Below, one piece after another: positions 57,487 through 64,000 of a stretch of 64,000 bases of DNA. The translations under genes and the position numbers were made by a program. Origin of the DNA: Glandiceps talaboti (Eukaryota > Hemichordata > Enteropneusta > Spengelidae); assembly GCF_964340395.1 (NCBI RefSeq), contig NC_135557.1, positions 13,373,546-13,437,545 on the forward strand. The letters run 5' to 3'. The notes under the pieces were generated by a model. It had not been told where the DNA came from. It was given only the letters and a program-made list of their open reading frames with translations, and ran no database searches. The stretch's first letter is position 1; each line of letters starts with the position of its first letter.

Positions 57487-57905
57487 TAATTACACAGAGC
57501 CACAGCATTTTTTATTACAGAGCCACAGCATTTTTATCTACACAGAGCCACAATATTTTTAATCATACAGAGCCACTGTATTTTTAATTACACAGAGCCA
57601 CAATATTTTTAATTACACAGAGCCACAACATTTTTAATTACACAGAGCCACAATATTTTTAATTACACTGAGCCACAACATTTTTAATTACACAGAGCCA
57701 CAATATTTTTAATCATACAGAGCCACTGTATTTTTATTGACACAGAGCCACAATATTTTTAATTACACAGAGCCACAATATTTTTATTGACACAGAGCCA
57801 CAATATTTTTAATTACACAGAGCCACAACATTTTTAATTACACAGAGCCACAACATTTCTAATTACACAGAGCCACAACATTTCTAATTACACAGAGCCA
57901 CATTT
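57487..57905. repeat. Minisatellite, ~25-bp unit, ~16 copies
   Basis: ACACAGAGCCACAATATTTT-TAATT with variants ACATTTTT, CTGTATTT and TATTGAC. Confidence 0.95.
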
Positions 57906-58236
57906 TGGAAGCCTTGATTTTTTGTGTACATCTCTTACTGACAACAAGAAGTACATGTGCTTCACTTGCACTGCACTGCACTGTGTCCCACTCAACTGTG
58001 ATAGTCACGTCATGTTCAAGTTAGGGGATCCAATATTAATACCAGACTCCCTAGCTTGATAAATATTTTACATATGATGAGTATGTTGACCCACTAAACT
58101 GCAGTGTTGCTGCAAATTGCTTACATTTTCAACAATGGACGTTGCATCACACCATGTTACTAGTAAGAACTACACAGGGCTGGGTAAAATAAATGTCATT
58201 GGCTAACCAATTTTTGACATTGGTCGAGCTGAGTAA

Positions 58237-58310
58237 CATGGTTGGTAGTAGAGCTCCTCTCCTCAAATGCACCATTTGGGGAGGTCACAGGTTTGGAGTC
58301 CCTGCTCACA
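58237..58310 (+). mobile_element. tRNA-like segment, possible SINE head
   Basis: TGGTTGGTAGTAGAGCTCCT resembles an A-box/D-arm. CTCCTCAAATG-CAC-CATTTGGGGAG forms an anticodon-like hairpin, and CAGGTTTGGAGTCCCTG resembles a T-arm with a B-box. The acceptor stem is not paired, so it is not a functional tRNA. It abuts a copy of the CCTTAGGTCACT family. Confidence 0.4.
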
Positions 58311-58339
58311 CAATTTTCACCTCCTGAATTTACTAAATT

Positions 58340-58640
58340 ATATGATGCACAAGCCAAGTTGAACAAAAAATATGGAATTTATAACCTGGTCGTTCCATGT
58401 CACAACAACACATGTCAATGTCATGACAATGCGTGTCTACATCACTGGTTCTGCTGTGTTCGAAATATGAGTCAAAACATTCAAAATTGTCATAATACTT
58501 TCCCAGTTTTTCTTAGATGTTACTGGCGCTGGTATAATTATGTCATTCTCCAATATTTTTCATCAGTCTCCCAGAAAATATTTGTGACCTAAGGTTTGTC
58601 TCTACGAGTCACAAGCCTGTAGGTCACTCATATTTTCTTG
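58340..58640. mobile_element. Dispersed CCTTAGGTCACT family, fullest copy
   Basis: ATGCACAAGCCAAGTTGAAC, CACTGGTTCTGCTGTGTTCG, GGTATAATTATGTCATTCTC, then an inverted pair GTGACCTAAGG / CTGTAGGTCAC around 58587-58627. Confidence 0.65.
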
Positions 58641-59265
58641 GCTTAACCACAGGCATACCAGTCTCAGTCTGCCCTCTAATGATAGCCAAATTTTGTTGTC
58701 ATGAGTCAAAATGGTAAAAACTGGGATTTCTTGTGAGTCACAACATAGTAAGAGATAGGGGAACACCAAATTTTGGTGCGTCACTAGAAATTGTGTATGT
58801 CAGTAGCGCATCAAATCGGCTTAGAGAGGGCACACTGCCTCAGACCACTGAAAGAAGTGGTCTGAGGTTGAACAAAGAAAAATATTGGGGAATAATATTT
58901 AATTGTCAACATAACACAACTGTTATTTACATGTTAATTTGTACATTACAAGTGATAGATTAAAATCATGTAAACTTATTAATATTCATATGTGACTGGC
59001 AATGTGTGTAACATGTGGAGATCAGGGTAGGAGAAGGGGGGGGAGGGAGATAAGGGTACAGCAGTAATTTGAGAATTTAAGTACAAATCAACAGATTAGA
59101 GTCATTCTAATCTGCAAACCAAAAATGTAATATGATCTCTCATTGGCTAACACAAAATATAGTATTGTATATCTCTACACAATATTTACCTTGAAGCCAA
59201 AGGTCAGGTGAAGTATGCAATTTCTGACTTTGATAAAAAATAAATTGTGAAATGCTGTCAGAATA
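58641..59265. other. Intergenic/BBX 5' intron; no gene recognised
   Basis: Contains TCAGACCACTG / CAGTGGTCTGA-type short inverted sequences near 58840-58868 and G-runs near 59036. Confidence 0.4.
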
Positions 59266-59271
59266 TGTTGC

Positions 59272-59285
59272 CATGGAAACTATGA
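59272..59285. promoter_or_regulatory. X-box-like RFX motif
   Basis: GTTGCCATGGAAAC differs at one base from the classical palindromic X-box. Confidence 0.35.
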
Positions 59286-59447
59286 GCACTCGGAGCAATG
59301 GTTTATCTTACAGTCTTTCACATGAAATTTATTTAAGTCGATTTAATATAATTATGATTTTAGTAATAATTAAAGATGGTTGAACATATCTGGGACATAC
59401 ATATGACACGATTTGGGGATATGATTTGCTGATGGTTAGTGTATACA

Positions 59448-59455
59448 TGACGTCA
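59448..59455. promoter_or_regulatory. Perfect CRE palindrome TGACGTCA
   Basis: Sits at the edge of the CpG-containing region 59440-60500 that probably includes the BBX promoter. Confidence 0.4.
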
Positions 59456-60236
59456 TCACCGACAACGAGCAGGTGTAAAATTTCGGAAACATGGCAAAAT
59501 TGTATTACTTATACGTTCTTTCACTATGTTGACCTTGCCACTGCTGTTTACTACATTTAAATGCTGGACCCTCGGTGCAGTGGCTATCAACAACATGCGG
59601 TGGACTATGGTTAACATTCAACGAAGCTAGCGGAGGGCACGGCGAGGCCAACAAACATGTCCCACTTTCGCTGGCAAAATCAGCACTGAGAAATCGAATC
59701 AAAATGGAAAATTTATATGAATTGATCACTTAGATATGTGAAAGTGAAATTATGTCTCGGTATTTTAGTATTGAGATGTCAGTTTATATAGAAAAAGTGT
59801 GCGCGAAGCAGCCATATGTTAATATCGATATAGAGTCCATTGTGTCGTATGTTCGTAAAAAAACAACACTGCACTATCGTGTCAAAAATCGTACTGCGAT
59901 CTCCGTAGCGACTTGACAGTCATTGGAAACGGTTATAGGTAATGAAAGTCACCGTCAAATACCAAAATGAACCAGGTTTATTTGCCTTTCATGCAAGATC
60001 ACGATGTCGCACTTCACTCCGTGTCAACTTCCCTTCAACACGACAACACGGCTGGACCAATTTCGCAGGAATTTTCGAACTCGCTAAAGTAATCAAAACA
60101 CTGCACATTTGATAAAAATTCTGCCGTGACATCATCTAACATGCATAGTATTAATACGATTTGGGCGGATTCAAGCATATCAAAAGACTTTTCATTAACG
60201 ATTTTGGAAAAACATGTTGGAAATGCTCAATATTAC

Positions 60237-60310
60237 CTGATGTAGATTTCAACGTGCCTGCAAACACTGTACATCATTATGTATGCAGTATTTAAATCGA
60301 CACCGAGGGG
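60237..60310 (-). other. BBX: Candidate BBX 5' UTR exon (boundary at donor only)
   Basis: Minus strand ...ACATCAG|GTAATA is the best donor in the unique CpG-containing region upstream of BBX. If joined to the acceptor at 55177, a TGA lies in frame 15 nt before the junction, which would support ATG 55168 as the true start. The 5' limit is unknown. Confidence 0.3.
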
Positions 60311-60710
60311 TCTCGACGAAACGTTTTGTATTGAGGGGTCAAGGAAGCCTCCGAAGACCGGCTAGATTATGCTTGTTTCTCCCGAAAGCCAAACTTAGAG
60401 ATTTTTGTAACTGTTTACACAAAATCTTGCTTAATTTGTTTTAAAACATTCCTCATTTTTATACTCCCACCATCCTCTGCGCGACTCCAAACATGGCGGA
60501 AGTTTTAAACTTTTATTGTGTTTGTTTGTGTTGTGTTTATTTTTGTTGTTGAACTTTCGCTGGCGATGTTGCGGAATTGAACGGCATCACATTGCTCAGT
60601 ATGCAACTATATTGGGTGGGTCATCTTGCCTGTGTGTAGATACATACACACGCACAACATACATTCATGTGCAGTCCCTCTATGAGAGACTGATAAATGG
60701 ATGGGAGGAA

Positions 60711-60747
60711 GGATGGATGGATAGATGGATAGGTAGGTAGGTAGGTG

Positions 60748-60793
<46 letters not shown>
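60711..60793. repeat. (GATA)n microsatellite
   Basis: GATG/GGTA variants at the left, then pure GATA/TAGA. Confidence 0.95.
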
Positions 60794-60794
<1 letters not shown>

Positions 60795-60974
60795 CATGAA
60801 ATAGAGATAGATAGATACCACCAGGACTACCAATTAAAAAAATAATAATTTTAAGTCCTGTATATATGCCAATGTGTCTTTTTGTGATGTTTGCATATGA
60901 ATGATTTTTGATGATCAGTATACTACCATGCATAAGCCTGTTTGGTGTTTACTGTGCTGTCAAGATACATCATC

Positions 60975-61322
60975 AGCTGGTCTTACCTCCTAGCCATCGT
61001 CTTCTCTACTCGTCATGGTAACATTGTCAAGCTGATAATAATAACAGATTTAAAATTTTGCCTAATAGCCTGGTTGATCACAACATGTCGTACCTTTAAC
61101 TATGACAACCTGAGTCAGACTGCCATTAGTCAAATGAATCAGTATGTAAATATACACATCTTATGCTATATTGGACAAACCAGGGAGTGATCATTTTATA
61201 TAAATTTAACTCCGAGGGGCTGATACCATGTCATGATAATGGAATTTGGGGTGTGCGGCTACCTGAATTGTTTGAAAATACCCTCAAGACAAGATTACAA
61301 GGGCTAGGAGGTACGACCAGCT
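60975..61322. mobile_element. 348-bp MITE with 21-bp inverted termini
   Basis: AGCTGGTCTTACCTCCTAGC-C mirrors G-GCTAGGAGGTACGACCAGCT with one mismatch. Target duplication not clear. Confidence 0.7.
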
Positions 61323-61358
61323 AACGATGCATGTCAACAGTGCAGTAAACAGACCAAC

Positions 61359-61510
61359 CATGCACAAACCAACTGATTGTACACATTCAAACAGAATATA
61401 TGGAATTTCTACCATGGTCATTCTGTGTCACAGCATTGCAATTGTTGTCTACGTCCTTGGCTCACAGGGTTCGAAATATCATTTTTAGAAAATTCAGAAT
61501 CCCCCGTATT
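61359..61510. mobile_element. Dispersed CCTTAGGTCACT family, 5' part
   Basis: CATGCACAAACCAACTG, TATGGAATTTCTACCATGGT, GGTTCGAAATATCA; the end block is missing. Confidence 0.5.
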
Positions 61511-62039
61511 TTCCACTAAATATGTTTATTGATAAACCAGCACTGGTGGCAGCTTGGACATTTTTGTCACAAAATAGCCAATTATATATTCACTAAATTT
61601 GATCAATTACTGATAAAAAGACATTGTATTTGTTAATTAGTGGTCAATATTATCTGTAGGTAGTGTAGTGGTAAGTTTAAATTTTGGGCAAAAGCTCAAA
61701 TTTGAATCTGTCACACGTTAAAACTGTACTAGTAGTAAATGGAGTATCATTTCTCAATCAGACAACCACAATATATTCAGTAAAAATTGTTAAAATACCA
61801 ATAATTAGACATTTTTCATATTAATCAGTGGTCGATATTATCCATAAGCAGTACAGAAACAAATTGAAATCATGATCACCATTGAGGGCGCTGATTAAAG
61901 GGAGCGGACCCCAAAATAAATTTGATTTGATTTATTGTGTATACAAAAAATATATTTATTTACATGTACAGGTGACGTAAATGTTCTCAGTATTTGATAT
62001 TAGGAGTAAGTTATCGTACCTACCAAAACATTTTTTTTA
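61511..62039. other. No gene recognised; two diverged related blocks
   Basis: AT-rich. GGTCAATATTATCTGTAGGT (61643) and GGTCGATATTATCCATAAGC (61829) show an old duplication. Confidence 0.4.
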
Positions 62040-62302
62040 AAAACATTCCAGTTCCAGCTAGTGAAGCTTCAAGATTGCACAGTAGACTGACACCAATCCA
62101 GGCCCTTTGGAGATTATTTTATATTAAAGTTTCATAATCGTCAAATATTTTGAGTTTGTTATTCATTTTTAGTTTTGTATTTATAACATGTTTTATTGTG
62201 TATTTATTTGTCTTCATTCTTTCATTCTATTTTGTATGGCAACCTTAAAATAGCTTCGAATCCATAGCTGGTTTTGGGTTCAATAAATAAATAAATAAAT
62301 AA
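62040..62302 (+). mobile_element. Probable LINE 3' end with (AAAT)n tail
   Basis: TTTTGGGTTCAATAAATAAA-TAAATAAATAAG is a LINE-type tail; upstream AT-rich 3' UTR-like sequence. No coding remnant recognised. Confidence 0.4.
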
Positions 62303-62734
62303 GTATGCACGCAGAAACAGACACACAGAAATAACTCGTGACACACATGCACATGCACATGCACACACACACAGAGGTGAGTGAGAAAGGAGGAGGCTGA
62401 TGGTCTGTACTGTGCCTATGATATGTATAATGATTTATCTTCATATGCCCTACATTTCGCTGGTTGCATGACTGCCATGGTGTTTTTCAAATCTGGTTCA
62501 GGGCTAAGTGTTTGGTGATGACATTAAACTTGGGAAGGAACCATATACTTTGTACACTGTACACTATACACCTCTACAGTTAATATAAAACTGAATATGA
62601 TAAACGGGCATTTCACTACAGTGGTGCAATCTACCGCTATCCATTAAGTTCTGAACCCATCGATATTTAAGAGATCTTGAGAATTTAGTCTGTTAATGTA
62701 ATAAGATATCATTTCAAAGTACAATACTAATGCT

Positions 62735-63185
62735 AATAATAATATTAGTTTTTATATAGTGCTTCCCCACTCTGTGCTCAAAGTACTTTACAATTATTAC
62801 CCCGGCACGGATCTATAGTGGCACAACGGCCCTTTATACTCAACTCCCTGGGGAGCCAGGGGTGAACAAATCCACTGGTCCTGGGTCTGGGACTAGAGAT
62901 TTTTTGGGCAAACCACACAAATTTTACCTTGTCTGGTCTGTCGGACCAGTACCTTACTGTTAATAACTATGTTAAAAAGTCGTCTGAATATACAGATTCA
63001 TAGGTAAGATTTAATGTTTCACATTATCGGGACCTGGGACCACTAATTCTTTTAGTAGGACCATTGGATTTTCTAAGGCACTGGTCCGTGGACCACCAGT
63101 TCACAAAATGGTTTGTTCACCCCTGGGAGCATACAATGTACCTCTGTAACTTTTGTGCTAGTTTGTCCCTTTTGGTTTTTTTTTC
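62735..63185 (+). repeat. Dispersed repeat (TATATAGTGCTT...CTCAAAGTACTTTAC), interrupted
   Basis: The element TTTTTATATAGTGCTTCCCC, CTCAAAGTACTTTACAATTA, ACTCAACTCCCTGGGGAGC is split by the MITE at 62857-63125 and resumes with ATACAATGTACCTCTGTAAC. A relative may be at 40880-40960. Confidence 0.55.
62857..63125. mobile_element. 269-bp MITE, CAGGGGTGAACAAA termini
   Basis: CAGGGGTGAACAAA / TTTGTTCACCCCTG inverted ends. GGAGC duplicated on both sides (62852-62856, 63126-63130). Nested in another repeat. Confidence 0.8.
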
Positions 63186-63377
63186 TATGTACGTAATCTT
63201 GCAACAGCCTGAACAGGTTCCATTGGGAGAACAGTGTTTATGCACTGAAATGGAGTCTGTATATGAAAGATTAATACATTAAATAGATAGGTAAATAAAC
63301 TACATCAAAACAACCCAGAAAGCACAATATTCCCAAGAAAGAAAACACACTGGAAGACATTCAAATACTCTTGAACT

Positions 63378-63383
63378 TTTATT
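63378..63383 (-). terminator. Candidate poly(A) signal AATAAA of a minus-strand gene beyond the right edge
   Basis: Minus-strand CAATAAAAGTTC in 3' UTR-like AT-rich context; no coding sequence of that gene lies within the window. Confidence 0.3.
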
Positions 63384-63570
63384 GAAATCATTCATTTGAG
63401 GTAGCTAATGATTTCTAGTTGATTATACAATGATTTGACAAAATATAAAACAAAGGAATGTAGACATTAATATTGCAGTGAACACTTTTAGAAAAAAAAA
63501 AAACAACCCTGAGGTAAAAATTCATCTACACTTCAAAGCTAAACTATTCGGCAAGAGCAGGCTAGCTCGC

Positions 63571-63771
63571 AGGTCAAAGTTTGTACAAAATTCTACAAAT
63601 ATGTTACTATGTTATTGACCATTACTGCAGTATAATTTTACAAGTCAAAGGTGAGACGGTGAGTTACAGGTCAAAGGTCGACCCATGGTTAATAAATATC
63701 TACTGGTGTGTGCGGTTTCTTAAATGTGTTTACCCATCAATAATGAAACTTGCACTACAGGTCAAAGGTCA
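63571..63771. promoter_or_regulatory. Cluster of four DR1-type nuclear-receptor half-site pairs
   Basis: AGGTCAAAGTTTG (63571), AAGTCAAAGGTGA (63642), AGGTCAAAGGTCG (63668) and a perfect AGGTCAAAGGTCA (63759). DR1 is the site class of HNF4/RXR/COUP-type receptors; function here is inferred only. Confidence 0.4.
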
Positions 63772-64000
63772 AACTTGGGATAATAAATAGATGTGTCATA
63801 CAGGTTAAAAGGTTGCAATGTGTACAGCTACAATGGTATGTTGTTATTTTATGTTCATTTGCCGGTCATTCGAATTAGTAGTTTAGAGTTAGAAATACAC
63901 AAACTTACTTGTTACATATTTGTGGATCAAGTTTTTTCTATAAAACAGACATAATCCCCCTTGAACTTGAGAGTATGAAATAATATGTTGATAAGTACTT

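Noticed and set aside
58237-58310. Functional tRNA gene
   Set aside because: A/B-box-like elements and two arms are present but no acceptor-stem pairing; kept only as a SINE-like head.
60493-60555. Plus-strand CCAAACATGGCGG start codon
   Set aside because: The frame closes after about 20 codons and no convincing donor lies within it; retained only as a note in the promoter finding.

Overview
The window is nuclear DNA of a metazoan, most likely a marine invertebrate. The basis is intron-bearing genes with GT/AG splice sites, animal gene families (an HMG-box BBX factor, a motile-cilium DRC12 subunit, a claudin/PMP22-type four-helix membrane protein), CR1/L2-like LINE remnants, a DIRS-like gag and very abundant MITEs, minisatellites and microsatellites. 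The species cannot be named from sequence alone. Coding density is low and all recognised host genes are on the minus strand.

Layout. 1-1924: 5' part of a retrotransposon gag-like gene (minus), running off the left edge and split by a frame change. 2-6.7 kb: no recognised gene. 6696-6897: a lone first exon of a claudin/PMP22-like gene. 6927-10863: a 3.9-kb foldback element with ~0.6-kb, nearly identical inverted arms, inserted 30 bp upstream of that exon's ATG. A paralogous 5' flank at 20.1 kb shows the uninterrupted arrangement. 16443-24102: a claudin/PMP22-like gene with two possible first exons (19864-20062 and 23901-24102) and one set of exons 2-3. 21.6-22.1 kb: LINE fragment. 24-27.3 kb: MITEs and a minisatellite. 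27427-32949: complete six-exon DRC12/CCDC153 gene (202 aa). 33-45 kb: no recognised gene, but a perfect RFX X-box at 33.76 kb and several minisatellites. 45660-55177: BBX, seven coding exons (644 aa); its introns hold a 1.5-kb 37-bp minisatellite, partial copies of its own exon 3, and MITEs, one 22 bp from a 3' splice site. 59.2-60.5 kb: probable BBX promoter region with a CRE and a candidate 5' UTR exon. 60.7-64 kb: repeats, then a possible 3' end of another minus-strand gene and a cluster of DR1-type motifs.

How the genes relate: there is no operon-like logic. DRC12 acts in the nexin-dynein regulatory complex of motile cilia, BBX is a nuclear DNA-binding protein, and the claudin-like protein is at the membrane. 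Their proximity looks incidental. The distinctive content is structural: foldback transposons with readable insertion sites, exon fragments duplicated beside simple repeats, and minisatellites with higher-order structure.
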